Assembly (NCBI GenBank): GCA_016647705.1
Contig: CM028326.1
Span: forward strand, 26,412,901 to 26,476,900
DNA: 64,000 nucleotides
Direction: 5' to 3'
Source: Eucommia ulmoides
Taxonomy: Eukaryota > Streptophyta > Magnoliopsida > Garryales > Eucommiaceae
The notes under the pieces are model-generated. The model was not told the origin of the DNA and searched no databases. It worked only from the letters and a program-made list of their open reading frames with translations. Both the position numbers and the translations under genes were made by a program. Shown piece by piece: positions 46,894 through 59,155 of the stretch; positions within the stretch are counted from its first letter, which is position 1, and the number at the start of each line of letters is the position of its first letter.

Positions 46894-48953
46894 TCACTCC
46901 CAATAAAATGGAAGGGTTTGAGGGGTTTCATTATCCGATGATGCTTCGGGCCTGGCGTCGAACATTCCCTGTCCATGGACATTAGGCACCAGGATCGAAT
47001 CCACAGCCTCCAGGCCACCAAAACTCAGGCCCGGCCCCGGCCCAGGCAGTGGCACCGAGATGGGCTGCTGCATCATCATAGGAGGAGGAGGGGGAGGAGA
47101 TGACAGAAGAGAGAGAGCACATTCCGAGCGACCCAGCATTCCGGAATCTTCCATAGGCATTGTTTGGTTGCCTAGGGCGAGGCCCGGCCCGTGCAAGAAG
47201 CTGAATTGCCTCCCTCCTCCACCGCCGCCACCATTGCCGCCAGAAGAGGAGGAGGAGGTGGTGGTGGTGGTTGTGGATCCAAAAAATGGGTTTTGCGGCA
47301 GCTGTGGCTTGTAATCTTCTTCGACTTTGATTGATCCGCCCCAGATCGGGCTTGAAACGGTGGTGGTTGGATACACTTGTGAGCTTGAAAATGACAATAG
47401 CCTAGCACCTAACAAGAACAATAGTACATGAAATTAAGACACTGTTTATTTAGGGTTTATTTAGTGTTTCTGTTCCTAAAAACTTGGTAAAGAAAACAAG
47501 ATACATGAACCAAAAAGATATGCCTCTGTTCTGTTCCCAAATTTTCATAACATATTTATCAGAACATAGAGGAAAAAACATATCTTCTATCTTCCCATAT
47601 TTCAGTTTCTATTCCAAGTTTTCTTGAAGCAGAAACACTAAGGCTCCGTTTGGTTACTGTTTTCCGTTCCTTGATTTCTGTTCCCGCTCTTAAAATTTTG
47701 GGAATAATGTACAGAAACGCGTTTGGTCAACACATTTATGTTCTCAAAATATTGGAAGTATTTCTTGATTTCCTTAAGAATTTAAGAAATAAAAAAATGT
47801 TCATTCCTATTCACCCCCACAAAACTATCCACGCCGGTCACCATACATTTAAAGAAAAAAAAAAGAACAAATGTTGCAGCAGAACATGTTTCTTGTTTCT
47901 GTTTTCATAAATTAAAAGAAACATCATTACCAAACATTTTTCTATTCCCAGAATATTCCAGAACGGAAACAGAATTCCTATCCTAGTTTATTGGAAGTAG
48001 AAACAAAAACAAATGCCACCTTAGCCTCTCTATTCCGTTTCTGCTCCCAAATTTTTAGAAGAAATTAACCAGAACAAAACAGAATTATTCCCATATTTAT
48101 GTTTCTGTTCCCAAGTTGAATTTAGGAACAGAAACACTCGAACAAACCCACCTAAATATTCAACCCTAAAGAGAAAAGTTTTGAGTTCAATCTAATAGAG
48201 TTTGTATAAATTTGGGAACATAAATTAGTTAGGTCGTGTTTGGCTGAACGTAATGTTGAGAAAAAAACGAATTATTTTCAGTTCCAGTTCCGAAGGTAGT
48301 GACTGGTGTTCTGTTTTGGTTGTTGAAATGCACAAACCTTGATACGGAGACATTAAATTTCCGACACGTGATCCTGGTTCCGGCTGTGGCTTCCTTCTCC
48401 GGCGATTGTGCCCGTCGAGCCTTTTCCGGCAGCTTCTCTTTCCCTCGTCGAACTCCTCCAGCGAATGAAACCTTACCCAGGAGAGTAATAAAAACTAGTT
48501 AGCCATAAGAAGATCAAAACAGCGGTTTGGGGTTCGATCGGAGGAGCAGCTTCAGTACCTGCTGCACTGCTGGCAGAACCGTTTTTTGTGGCCGGCGATT
48601 GAGACCTCCGGCGTCTTGGAGTGAGCTTCGCAGACCTTATGTCGCCGGTGATACTCCCGGCAGTTGTTGAGGTCGGCATTACAGCCGTCGACGAGACAGG
48701 AGGCTGCTTGAATTCCACTAACGGCAGAACGCCCTCTCTTCGACGAACCAGACGGCGGCGACAGCGCCGTCTTGGGAACAGCCGGAACCTTAAAATTGTC
48801 GCCCAAATCGCTGGTGCTCGAATTAGCGACCTGACCCAACTTCAAATCAACGGAAAAATCACCCCTCGAAAGTCCCCGAGGATCGAGATTAGGTATGTGT
48901 TCTTGTCCGAATTCAGCAAAATCCCACGAAGATGTCTTCAGATTCCAATCCAT
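46894..48953 (-). CDS. SPL13: SPL13-like SBP-box transcription factor
   Basis: Three coding exons on the minus strand: 48953-48559, 48471-48338 and 47408-46894, GT-AG introns, phases agreeing, 347 residues (Arabidopsis SPL13 is about 359). The SBP domain is residues about 85-160, split by the first intron after CQQCSR as in the family. Zinc ligands visible: C86, C91, C108, H111, then C127, C130, H134 and C146, with a bipartite nuclear signal (KR...[12 protein letters not shown]). SPL13 hallmarks are the start [16 protein letters not shown] after the second intron, ECALSLLSS and the C-terminus [11 protein letters not shown] factors bind GTAC motifs; SPL13 acts in the juvenile-to-adult switch and is repressed by miR156, whose site lies in exon 3. 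His/Gly/Pro-rich filler (poly-Thr, Gly, Pro) marks exon 3. The orthologue name is by similarity; a close paralogue is possible. Confidence 0.94.
47101..47120 (-). promoter_or_regulatory. miR156 target site in SPL exon 3
   Basis: On the transcript strand the sequence is GTGCTCTCTCTCTTCTGTCA, the classic miR156 site of SPL genes, pairing with the miRNA except at one internal position. It encodes CALSLLS. Predicts cleavage or translational repression by miR156. Confidence 0.95.
47638..48024. mobile_element. MITE in intron 2 of the SPL gene
   Basis: About 390 bp with inverted ends: CTAAGGCTCCGTTTGGTTA at left and CTAAGGTGGCATTTGTTTT from the right end complemented. The interior repeats CTGTTCC/GGAACAG phrases. 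Similar phrases continue to about 48250, perhaps a second decayed copy. No clear target duplication. Confidence 0.6.
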
Positions 48954-49436
48954 TTGATTTTGAACTCACTTTTTTTTCCTTTTCCTGTTCTTACAACCTT
49001 AAACCCCTCCCCGTGAAGTAATTTCTCTTTAAACAGTCACATCAACCCTCCGGAACTAAATAAAAAATCAGTGATGAAAATATGATGAAATTGACAGTTT
49101 CTTCGCAATAATTTCGAATTCAAGGTTCGAATTCGCAAAATAGACCCAATAATCAGTGAACAAACATGATCAAATTACGCATGGCCGAAAAGAAAAATAG
49201 AGCACCCAGTTTGAACTGAAGAACATACATTTCAGAGAAAAAATAATAATTAAAAAAAAAACAATCATGGGCGTCAAAAATCTGGAAAACCCAACACATT
49301 TGAACAAAAAACATCTAATCTACGAGCTTCAGATAGAACTCCTGATGAATAGGAAAGCAAAAAAATCACATGGGCAATAATAATATTACCTAGTGAGAGA
49401 AAGTAGAGAGAGAGAGAGGGAGGGGGGTGTACTTAC

Positions 49437-49503
49437 AGGCAGGAAGACCCGAAGAAGACTGGTTTGAGCTTTCCAGCCACTCATTCCCTGACATGGATTC
49501 CAT
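49437..49503 (-). other. Upstream ORF in the SPL 5' leader exon
   Basis: On the minus strand ATG at 49503 opens MESMSGNEWLESSNQSSSGL and continues PA to a GTAAGT donor at 49436. Joining to an acceptor 5' of the main start (AACAG at about 48988) closes it with TGA directly, giving a 22-residue uORF; the alternative acceptor nearer the ATG also gives a stop. So it is not an N-terminal extension of SPL. The intron of about 450 bp would be a 5' UTR intron. Transcription here is inferred. Confidence 0.5.
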
Positions 49504-49550
49504 TTAAAAATGTGAATTAAGGCCTCCTGAAGATAGTAGTTTCAGAAGGG

Positions 49551-49586
<36 letters not shown>

Positions 49587-49717
49587 GCTTATATAGAGAA
49601 CTCACTGTTGCCTTTAGCGAACTCCATTTCTGTATATTTTATCTTGCAGAAGATGTATAAAAGGATAATGCTAAAGAACTCGAAGCAGGTCCACAGAGAG
49701 CTATCTGTATATTTTTG

Positions 49718-49724
49718 TTTTATA
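49718..49724 (-). promoter_or_regulatory. Putative TATA box of the SPL gene
   Basis: TATAAAA on the minus strand, preceded by a CT-rich tract (CTCTCTC). Predicts a start near 49690, about 190 bp before the uORF ATG. Confidence 0.5.
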
Positions 49725-50009
49725 GAGAGAGAACGAAAATGGGAAAGAATGGAGTTGTTAACTTAAACTAGGGTTGGGTTTGGAAAACTGTAAAATGAAA
49801 ATGACAAGAGGGGTAATAGGGACAGGCTGTTTGTTACTTTCAACTTTAGACGGGTCATGAAGGGTTTTTGACACTTTGTACCCTTGAAGGTTGGCATTAT
49901 CTCACTTCGGTCTCTATAGTTTCAATTCAAACACATAACACACTAAAATTTTCTAATCATCCCACTTCGGTCTAAATTATTAAACCCGTTACAGCTTTTG
50001 ACCACAAAC
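49725..50009. other. SPL upstream region
   Basis: A GA-rich tract just upstream of the TATA-like box, then ordinary AT-rich sequence with decayed transposon phrases (ATCTCACTTCGGTCTCTATAG, ATCCCACTTCGGTCTAAATT). No gene. Confidence 0.4.
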
Positions 50010-50533
50010 TAGGGTTGTAAACCAAAAAAAAAAAAAAAAACTGAAAATTGAACCAAACCGAACTGCCCAGGTTTAAGCAAGAAACAATTCAATCGGTTCG
50101 GTTTGGTTCGGTTAGGTTTAAAAAAACAAACGGTTTACTTCATTTTTCAAATTTTTTTGTTCGGTTTGAACGAAACCAAACTAATCATGTTTTTTTTTCC
50201 CTTTTTTTGGGCAACAGACCGAAACACTAAACATGTCAATCCTAATCTCCTTAATTCACATATACACAATCATCATCCCCTCATCTCTTTCTTTTTCTTC
50301 CTCTCGGCTTATTGTCGGTCTAGGATTTCTCCTATCTCCATTGTATTTCAACGCCGCGAACTCGCATAACCCATAAATCAAAATCGAACTAAAATTGAAC
50401 CGAATGATTTATTTTGGTTTGGTTCAGTTTTCTTAAAATTTTACATCAAACTGAACCGAACTAGTTTTTTGGATTTATATTTGGTTCAATTTTCAGTGCC
50501 AAAAATGAATGAAATGAACGGTTTACACCCCTA
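50010..50533. mobile_element. Non-autonomous hAT-like element
   Basis: 524 bp with 14-bp terminal inverted repeats, TAGGGTTGTAAACC against TAGGGGTGTAAACC. The interior is rich in CGGTTCGGTTTGGTT phrases like other plant hAT MITEs. Flanking octamers match in only 5 of 8 bases, so the target duplication is worn. Confidence 0.65.
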
Positions 50534-51530
50534 CTTCAAATGGTCATGTGCCATTCATCTAACAATTTTTAAAGAGTTTAATGGCCATTTTCATCCTCCT
50601 CCCTTGTCCCACATCCATCCGCAATCTACCACCCCATATATATATTTTTGTGTGTGCATGTTTAATCGTATGTGTTGGTTGGGGAGGAGAATAGTGGAAT
50701 GGAAAGAGTTAGAGATACCCATAAAAAAAATAGTTGTGTAATAAACGCGACTGTTTATTTTTTAAAATTACAACGTGGATAATGATTTGAACTAGAGTGG
50801 AATGATTATAAAACTTATGTTTTCAAATTAAAATTGAAAGGACCAAAGTGAGAGAGCAGTCAAACTTGAAGCGCATAAAGTGTAAAAAACCCGGCCATGA
50901 GAAAAGGATAAAAAAAATAAAGAGGCCAAGTACAACACAAGGGAGGGATGGGAGAGGGGATGCTGAAGAAGACAGACCATGTGGCATTGTGTTTCACATT
51001 TCATGACATGTTTTTGTTTTCGGCATCTTTTTTACTCAATATTTATTTGCTTTCTAAATTTAAATTATTTTTTTTATAATAATTATATTTTTTAATTTTG
51101 ATTTTTCATAATATTAAATTTATTTAGCTCAGATTTTATAATTGAAAACCAAGTTAACAACAACAAAAAATTATATAAATTTTAATAATAATTAAATTAA
51201 ATCTATTGAGTTGATATTAATTAGTGTTACATTTGTATTCGACAATGTAATTTGTGAATAAAAAAAGATAGATAAATATAAGTGAAATATAAATAACTAT
51301 AAAATAAAAAAAAATACAAATTTTATTACTTTCTTAAAATTTATTTATTTATTTAAAAATTATTACTATAATTAAAACTTAAAAAGAAAATTAGGTGGAA
51401 CTAGAAATAAAATAAATAAAGAAAGAAAGAAGAGTATTCGCGTGGTTGCAATTGGGGGCTTGGTAATAGATATGCCTAACTAAAGATATAGGGTTATAGG
51501 GGGATTAAGCGTACAAATGCCACACAACAA
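50534..51530. other. AT-rich intergenic sequence
   Basis: No conserved ORF in either strand. Contains a purine-rich patch (50930-50985) and long AT-rich homopolymer tracts. Nothing identified. Confidence 0.4.
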
Positions 51531-51795
51531 TAGGGATAGGGATAGGGATAGGCATAGGAATAGGGATGGTAATTGAATTCGAACTAAATGGAATCAAATG
51601 ATTTGATCAAATGATTTCTATTTTAGTTTTGATTTTAAATTATTTGATCAAATGATTTCTATTTTAGTTTTGATTTAAAATTTAAAATTAATGATTTTGA
51701 TTTTGATTCTAATTTTGGAATAGTTACAGTAAAATCAAGTTATATATCCAAACCGCATGACCGAATTACGTAACTATTATTTTAGATCTATTATA
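51531..51795. repeat. GGGATA repeat and hAT remnant
   Basis: Four to five hexamers of TAGGGA (51531-51566) run into GGGATGGTAATTGAATTCGAAC, a diverged form of the hAT end at 9517. A duplicated block of about 43 bp (ATTTGATCAAATGATTTCTA, 51597 and 51640) follows. The right end of the hAT copy is not preserved. Confidence 0.6.
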
Positions 51796-51799
51796 TATA

Positions 51800-53130
51800 T
51801 TGTTGGTAAATTATGGTACATAAATTAATTATTAATTAAAAATATGGAAAAATAAAAAAATAGTTATAAATCCTTTGTTACAAAAACATTCCAGATAACA
51901 TATGGCAATACAAAAAGTTATAAGAAAATAATATTACAATACAGAATGGAAAAAATAGAAACAAAAAAGTGTTGGTGATAATTACTGAAATTTCAAAATA
52001 AAAACTTAAATAATCATGGAATAAAATAATAGTTGTTAAACAAAATTAATATCAACATTAACTAATCATGTATGGGCAATAAAATCAAAATATGAAAATT
52101 CTATGAAGTAATTTAAAGTGTATAGTAAACTAGAATCGTGACATTAACATTTACGTAGCAGAAACATAAACAACAATAGAGACAAGAAGTTTACGTAACA
52201 GAAACATAAGAAGTAGCAATGATAGAATGTATTAACATTAACTTAACAGAAACATAAGAAATAGCAGTGACATAATATGTTAACATTAATGTAACAAAAA
52301 CAGTATTCTAAACTTTAAATAATAACTTACCCGAATATTCAAATAACGAATAGAATTGGAGTAGATCGAGACTAGAGTTTGACTCTATGCCTTAAAGCAG
52401 ATTTGTACCCCCACATTGATGTTAATGGTTGAATGAACATCTGTCTCTCAAGGTACAACGATCTTCAAGTTTTTGGTACAAACACTTGAAACCAAGAAAC
52501 TTCGGCGAACTATACTTGTGCTTGAACTCTCACAAAATTCTAGATGTTTTTGTGCTTTGGTGGTGATATAAAGTGATAATGTTGTTTATGAGACGAAATG
52601 AAATGAATGAAAAGTCTCTTATTTATAGAAGACCAAAAGGCATCATTGAATGAATATAACTTTGGAAAGGCATATGTTCACGTTAACGTTAACGCAAACC
52701 GTCACCTGATGAACCTTTATGTTTGTTCATTGGTGTTAATTCAAAATTAACTGTTAAGTAGATAATTAATTACTTAACTACCACTAATTAAACTTTAAAC
52801 AGTTCTGGAATGGTTAAAATCTGATTCAACCTGGATCTGGCCCAAACCCGACTTGAATCCGGCCTAAACCCGATCCAAATATGGACCGAATTGACCCGAC
52901 CCGACCCGAACCCTGACCCGGCCTGATTCGAGTTTAAAGGTTTGATGGTTAGTAAGTTGCCTTTGTTCCCAACTTGTAAGTTGATACAAGCTCGAGTTTT
53001 TTCTCCACAACTAATGTGAAGTAACTACACCTTACAACTCAAGTTATCTCTTCCCAACTAATGTGGAATAATTCATCCATTATATCTTCAATCAATTTCA
53101 AATGGGTTCATTTGAGAAATTAAAATCACA
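51800..53130. mobile_element. Decayed LTR-like sequence
   Basis: Opens TGTTGGTAAATTATGG. Holds irregular repeats of CAGAAACATAA (52159, 52199, 52248). The part 52385-52470 (AAAGCAGATTTGTACC, CATCTGTCTCTCAAGGTACA) is paralleled at 53415-53480, so both belong to one retroelement family. Repeated CCCGACCCGA near 52850. Ends not set. Confidence 0.4.
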
Positions 53131-53239
53131 TTCAAAACTTTTTTTTTACATATAAATACTACGTCAATCCTCAAACGACGAGAAACATAACAGAATAATA
53201 ACTCAATTAAATTAATTAATGAATCTTACTTTAATTAAT

Positions 53240-53700
53240 CAATTAAAGTAGTCAAAAAATTTAACGGAAAGTTACTATATTATAGAGCAAAACAGAAACA
53301 AAAATATTTATTGTGTAATAAAATAAACAAAAACAAAAATACTTATTGTATGATAAAATAAACAAACATAATACTAGAGGAAAGAATTGAAGCAATTGGT
53401 TGATAATTTGTCCTTGAAGCAGATTTCGCCTCCTGCTAAATGCTTACAGTTTAAATGAGCGTCTATCTCGCAAGATACAAATATCAAGTTGCTACTTGTA
53501 TTTGTACTAGTACTAGAAATCAAAAGTCAAACGAACTGAAAATGTGTAAAACTCTCTCAAGAACTCTCAAGAACAAAAACAACGAAAAAAAGATAATTCT
53601 TTGCCAAAAATGCTATATAAGCTTACGGGATACTTATTATGCTGAAAACATCTGCTCTTTTATAGGGAGAAAAATTCAGTAACCTGAAGAAGTTTGATTT
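53240..53700. mobile_element. Second fragment of the same LTR-like family
   Basis: GAAGCAGATTTCGCCTCCTG and GCGTCTATCTCGCAAGATAC align with 52393-52465 of the neighbouring fragment. No coding. Confidence 0.45.
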
Positions 53701-54859
53701 AAGAAGGCATTAAAAGGATGATCCCAGCCAGCCTGGCAAGGCAGACGGTCGATTGGGGGCAACGACGCGCACGTGTTGATTTATTTATTTATTTCATAGT
53801 CTTTAGCCTACTTTTTGTCCATATCAATCCAAAACCTTAAAGGGCTTACCTTCAAGAGGTAACCCAAGCCTTAATAAATGACTCTTTATATTTTTCTGTT
53901 ACTAATGTGCGATAACGTTTTGGTTGTTTGTTTTTTATTACATTTGAACTTTATGTTTATAGCTTAATTATGTTTGCTTTGTTTATGGTAACAATTGATG
54001 ATTTGGTGGTTTGTTTTTTATTTTGTTTGGAATTTATTTTTTTATATTTTTGTTTTTTTATTACAAATTTAGGAACTTACATTGCTATTAAATAGTAATT
54101 ACAATAGAGAAAATTAATAAATAAATTAAAAATTATGAGTTTATTGTTTTGGGGGGTTGGTTTTTGTATTTCCCCAAATTATATTTTTTCTCCCTAAAGT
54201 ATAGGGTGGGTGTCTATGCGGACCGTGAGGTTTTGTTAAATTGCACATTTGATTCCTCAAGTTGAATATTTATTTCAAACCCGCAAAAATGAAAACGTTA
54301 TTAATGATTTTAGATGAAAAATAAGTTATTTTTAACACATGACTTTCTTATGGGGATATTTTCGTCATTTCATCACTCCACTAAATCTAATACATTTTTT
54401 TCTGAAAAATAGTTGAAGTTTTTCTCTCTCACTGTTTAGAAGAATCATGTTTAAAAAAAAGTTGGCAAAAAATGTTAGGTTTAACAAAGTGATGAAATGA
54501 CAAAAATATCTCTTTTAGAAGGCCACTGCGTTGGGCACGTTCCATTTTCATCCAAAATCATAAAATTTGAGAGACCAAATATGTAATTTATCAAATCTCA
54601 AAGTCTACATAGACATCCACCCCTAGGACTTGTTTAATATAAAGTTAAAAATCAACTTTTGAAAATCAATGATTTATAATTCAATTTTTCACTTGGTATA
54701 AATCCATTTGGATTTATAGTAAAATTGGTCTAAAACTGAACCGTCATGTAACAATTATGGCATCCATATAGCCCGCAATTACAATTTTTTTATAGCGTGC
54801 ATCGATTGTTTGTACAATAGGTCCCACAATTCTTACTCGACGAGATCAAATAATATACG
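53701..54859. other. Intergenic, no gene recognised
   Basis: A small GC-rich island (53725-53785) in otherwise AT-rich sequence. The stretch 54180-54620 has opposed phrases (GTCTATGCGGACC near 54215, GTCTACATAGACATCC near 54604) that may be worn ends of a small inverted-repeat element. No ORF. Confidence 0.35.
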
Positions 54860-54868
54860 ATGAAAAAG

Positions 54869-56246
54869 GGTTAATACCACTTACACCCCTTCAACTATAG
54901 TGATATTCCACATGCACCCCCTAGCTTTCACAACTACCACGGCGACCCCCTGCCGGAGGTTTTTTTAATGAACTGACCATTTTTCCCTTAATAATTCAAA
55001 ATAGAAAAATAATAAAATAACCTAAGATAGTAAATGACCAAATTGCCCTTAGTCCCTTTCCTTTTCCTTTTTTTTTTTTTTTTTTTTCCTTTTTCTTTTA
55101 CCCTTATTCTTCTCCTTCTTTGGCTATGGAATTTCGATCTCTACTTTATGCTCCAGCCCCTGCCCCAGCTCCATGCTCCATCACCAATCGTCGTTCAATC
55201 TTCGATCGCCGTCTCTTTCCCACAATCTTTGCTCAGCTCCATTACCATCCCCATAACCTGTACACGGGTAGATTTCTTTGGCTCTGGTGGCGATTTATTC
55301 TTTGAATCTGTTCAGCGATTTAATCTACCAAACACAGGGGTAAAAATTGAAAGAGGAACAACGACCCAGATTAGTTCGTGTTACCAAAAAAGATTTTTGA
55401 TCTTTTATTCTTATCTCGAATTGTGTAATTTTAGGGTTTTAGATTGATTTTTGGAGATTCGGAAAGACGTTTGACTTTTTTTTATGATTTGGAGGTGATT
55501 TACCTAACGATTTCATCATATTTTTCGATTAATCGTGTCGGTTCTTGTTCGAATTTTCTATTACAAATTTCTTCTTCTTTTTCCTAATTTTTTTTTGCAT
55601 TAATTTCAGCAAGTTAATACAAGAGGAGCCTTTTGTTCTATTTCGGGTTGACACAATTTGTGTTTCCACTTATAAGTCCTATGTAATTGTTCGATTTTCA
55701 GTTGTATTTATTTTTCTTAGAATTTTAACTTTCTGTTCTTCCAATGGAGGATTTGGGCGCCGGCGGGGGGTTGAGGAATTGTAGATGACTTGAATTCTAA
55801 TTGTTGGGTGTTCGACTGAGGTGGAGGTGCAAGAGGGAGGAGAACGATGGCTTCTGCTGGATGGTGATGTTCGGTTCGGAGGTGTTGTTGTTTGGAGATG
55901 GTGGGGATTTGGGGCTCGAAACATGGATTAAGATGGTGGTGGGGATTATGGGCTAGAAGGTTGGAAACATGGTGGTGGGATTTGAGGGGTCTAATTACAA
56001 TATGTACCTTGAAAATTTTATGAAATGTTATTTTGAACTATTATATTTACAGTTATTTTATTTGGTCAATTTAGTCAACAAATTAGAATTTTGATTTTTT
56101 AAGGGTATTTTTAGAATAAAAAATAAACAAGGGATTTCAATGTCTTTTAACTAAATAGTTTAAAAGGTATTCCATGTAATTTTTAAAATTGAGAGAATTT
56201 TGGTGACTTCGGTCAATAATTAAGGAGTCTAAGTAGTATTAACCTA
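54869..56246. mobile_element. Short MULE-like element
   Basis: 1378 bp. The left end is GGTTAATACCACTTACACCC; the right end complemented is TAGGTTAATACTACTTAG. Flanks ATGAAAAAG and ATGAAAAAA agree in 8 of 9 bases, fitting a 9-bp MULE duplication. A CT-rich leader and an ATCGCCGTC-rich segment (55100-55310) lie inside. No transposase or identified host gene. Related in ends and layout to 31343-45806 and 59156-60656. Confidence 0.75.
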
Positions 56247-56255
56247 ATGAAAAAA

Positions 56256-57189
56256 AGTAAGAAACTATTGCATGAAATGCAGGAGTCTCTTGTGTAGGGG
56301 ATGGAGGTGGGGATGGCATTTATTTTGCCAACTCAGTCACCGTGGTACATTGGTTTGGTAGTGGGAAACATTGACATGTACTTGCTTCAGAGTCATTGTG
56401 ACGTAAAATTGCAAAGGGTAAATTGCCCCTAAAAAAAATAAAACGAAAAACACAACTTTAATTTATTTAATTATCACTTTATTTTCGTGCTTCAAAAATC
56501 ACTCTTTTAAACTTTGAGTGAGAGTAATTTTTTTCTCATTTAAATTAAAATTAAAATAAATAAGCAATTATGTATATTTCATCCAAAAATTAAATGTAAA
56601 TTTTAATTTTATCTATTTTAAGCATATTAATTTTATTTTTAAAAATATTTATAATAAAAAATTTAATTAAAATAAAAATAAAGGACTATTTTTCATCCAA
56701 AATTGGATGAAAAATTTATTATTATCCATTTTTAAGTATATTCATTTAAATAAAAAATAATTTCTCACTTTGTTCAAAAATTAAAGTAGGTTAAGTATAA
56801 ATTTTTAAAGTAAATGAAGTGTATTGATAATTACACAAAATAGATGAGATAAAATCAATTTACCCAATTACAAATTTTAAATTATTATTATTATTTTTTC
56901 TGTAGAAAAAGATACAACACAAAAATTAGCAACCAAGTGGGATGCTATCAGCTTTCATATCCTCAACCATCAACCTATTGATGCCCTCCGGAAGTTCCTC
57001 TAAATAGTGAAGCTCGGACTTACAGTTCGCTTTAAATTAATGGTTTTGAGAAGGCATAAAGGAAGTAGTTTAATTTAAGAGTTTTTTATTATTTAGTAAA
57101 CATAATGATTTTATAATATATATACTGTGGTTTGATCACTATGTGAAGACTCAGTATAAAAAAAATTGAACCTATATTAATATTATTTT
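56256..57189. other. AT-rich intergenic sequence
   Basis: No conserved ORF. Long AT-rich blocks around 56440-56900, with TTGGATGAAAAA and TTCATCCAAAA phrases in opposite orientation that could pair. Nothing identified. Confidence 0.35.
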
Positions 57190-57560
57190 TTCAATTTAAT
57201 TTTTAAAAAATTAATATTTTAGTATTATTACTAAGTTTAATATTCATCTATTATTTATATAATTTTCGTAAATTTAATGTTGATAATTTTTGTATATTGT
57301 ATTATCATTTTTATATTATTTTTTAGTTTAATTTTTATAAATTTAATATTTCAGTATTATTACTAAATTTAATGTTCATATAGTGTTTTTATAATTTTTG
57401 TAAATTTAATATCCATAATTTTCATATATTATATATTATTTTTATTTTTTATTTTTATAAATTTAATGTTTTAATATTATCATTTATTACTAAATTTAAT
57501 ATTTATATATTATTTCTATAATTTCTGTAAATTTAATGTCCATATATTATGTACATTATA
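57190..57560. repeat. AT-rich tandem repeat, about 130 bp, three copies
   Basis: The phrase AGTATTATTACTAA(G/A)TTTAAT starts at 57221 and 57353 and recurs in changed form near 57474, each followed by TTTCGTAAATTTAAT or similar. No coding. Confidence 0.75.
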
Positions 57561-57701
57561 TTTTCTCTTTTATATACACTAATGCGACAAATAATTGTCC
57601 TTTTAATTTATTGAGACAAATTTTTATGGGGCGCCTTTTAATTATTTCAATCTTAATGTGTCATAAAATTATATATGTTAAGACAAATTTAATACTCTTA
57701 A

Positions 57702-57864
57702 CAATATTTTAAAAATCGGATCGGACATCGAATCAGAAGAATTATTAGGTCACGAGTCACCGGTTCAACTGGTAGGTGAACCTCGATTGAACCGGTGACA
57801 TCGTAATTAAGTCATTAATATTTTTACATATATTTATTTGAATAAAAAATATTAAATCTATAAC

Positions 57865-57902
<38 letters not shown>

Positions 57903-58627
57903 AGTCAAGGGTGATTTTGTAATAATAAAACTGATTTTGACTTTTTTATTTCTTGTTTTTGTTATCCTTTTTGCATATGTCAAGATTTTTGGTATTTTGA
58001 TACATTTGATGGCAAAATTGTAATTTTATTAAATCTCTTTCTTTCATGCGTCATTTAATATAATAATCATGTCCTTATTTGTAATTTCCTGCCAACCTCA
58101 GTATACCCTATTCATTTCACCCTAACTCCTATATTCCAATTTTCATCTAACGTCAGTCTCTCTCCCAAATCCCAATTTCCAAATCTTATAGAGGTCGAAA
58201 GAGAGAATGAAGAAACCATGGCCGTTGTCGTCATCGCTGGCGCTAACCTCTGAGCTGTCACTAGGAGGCAACGGAGAGATGACTATTTTGTAGTCAATCC
58301 CATGACGCTGTCGGTGGTACCTCGTGCCCGCCTTATCATTTATCGGTGATACAAGATAGAGAGAGCGAGAGACATTGAAGATACAAACAAAGGATGACCA
58401 CAAGCAAAGATGCCTTCGTTCGTTCGTCGTTGATCGTCATCGTGGCTGAGATCAGAAATGGCCGGTTCACCTAAGATCGTTCCGGTTCACCGATTCGCGG
58501 TCGAACTATTACGAACTGGCTGGTTGAACAGTTTTTAGGGGTATACGGGTTTTAGGGGTTCTCTAGACCGAAATCACGGTCGGTAGATGGTTCAGCCGGT
58601 CGGTCTGGTCTGATTTTTAAAACACTG
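57702..58627. mobile_element. hAT-like element with CCGGTTCA-rich subterminal repeats
   Basis: Ends are imperfect inverted repeats: CAATATTTTAAAAATCGGA at left and CAGTGTTTTAAAAATCAGAC from the right end complemented. Near both ends are repeated ACCGGTTCA and GGTTGAAC phrases. Contains a (TA)n run (57867-57900). Flanking octamers do not match well. The open frame at 58143-58403 (minus) was not recognised. Confidence 0.55.
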
Positions 58628-59155
58628 GCTTTTGTTCGAGTGAATTATCCCCATTTTTTAATAATTTTAATGATTAATTGTTCTTTTTTTTTTTTTTTGA
58701 CTTTGGTCTAATTTTATTTTAACCCTTCTACTTTAAAAATCTATACATTACCCCTATTGACTTTTAACCAAAGGGATAAATTCACATTATATTTAAAAAA
58801 TATAAAATAACTTAATTGTCTTTTAATTTTTTAATTTAAAATTAATATTTATAATAAACCAAAAGATTTCTCCATATACCCCAGATTAGTAGAGAAAAAC
58901 TAACATTTTCTCTACTTAACTTTCTTTCTCTCTCTTTTTTTATTTATTTATTTTTAATAAAAACAACAAAATAAAAAAAAATTAAAATAAAACATAGTTT
59001 TCTATATTTTATATAAATTTATCATGTATCTGCTATACTTATTTTTTAACATAATATTTTTTTTGCAATAATGACATATTTACCCTTATAAGACTAAAAT
59101 TTATCTTCTTTTAAAACCCAATGCACAATTCATACATATGTGTATATCTACATAA
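58628..59155. other. AT-rich intergenic sequence
   Basis: No conserved ORF. T-rich and A-rich homopolymer tracts. Ends at the target duplication of the MULE at 59156. Confidence 0.4.

Noticed and set aside
48552-49016. Plus-strand 131-codon frame
   Set aside because: Antisense of SPL exon 1.
58143-58403. Minus-strand 86-codon frame in the hAT-like element
   Set aside because: No motif recognised; embedded in a non-autonomous element with no promoter or splice evidence.
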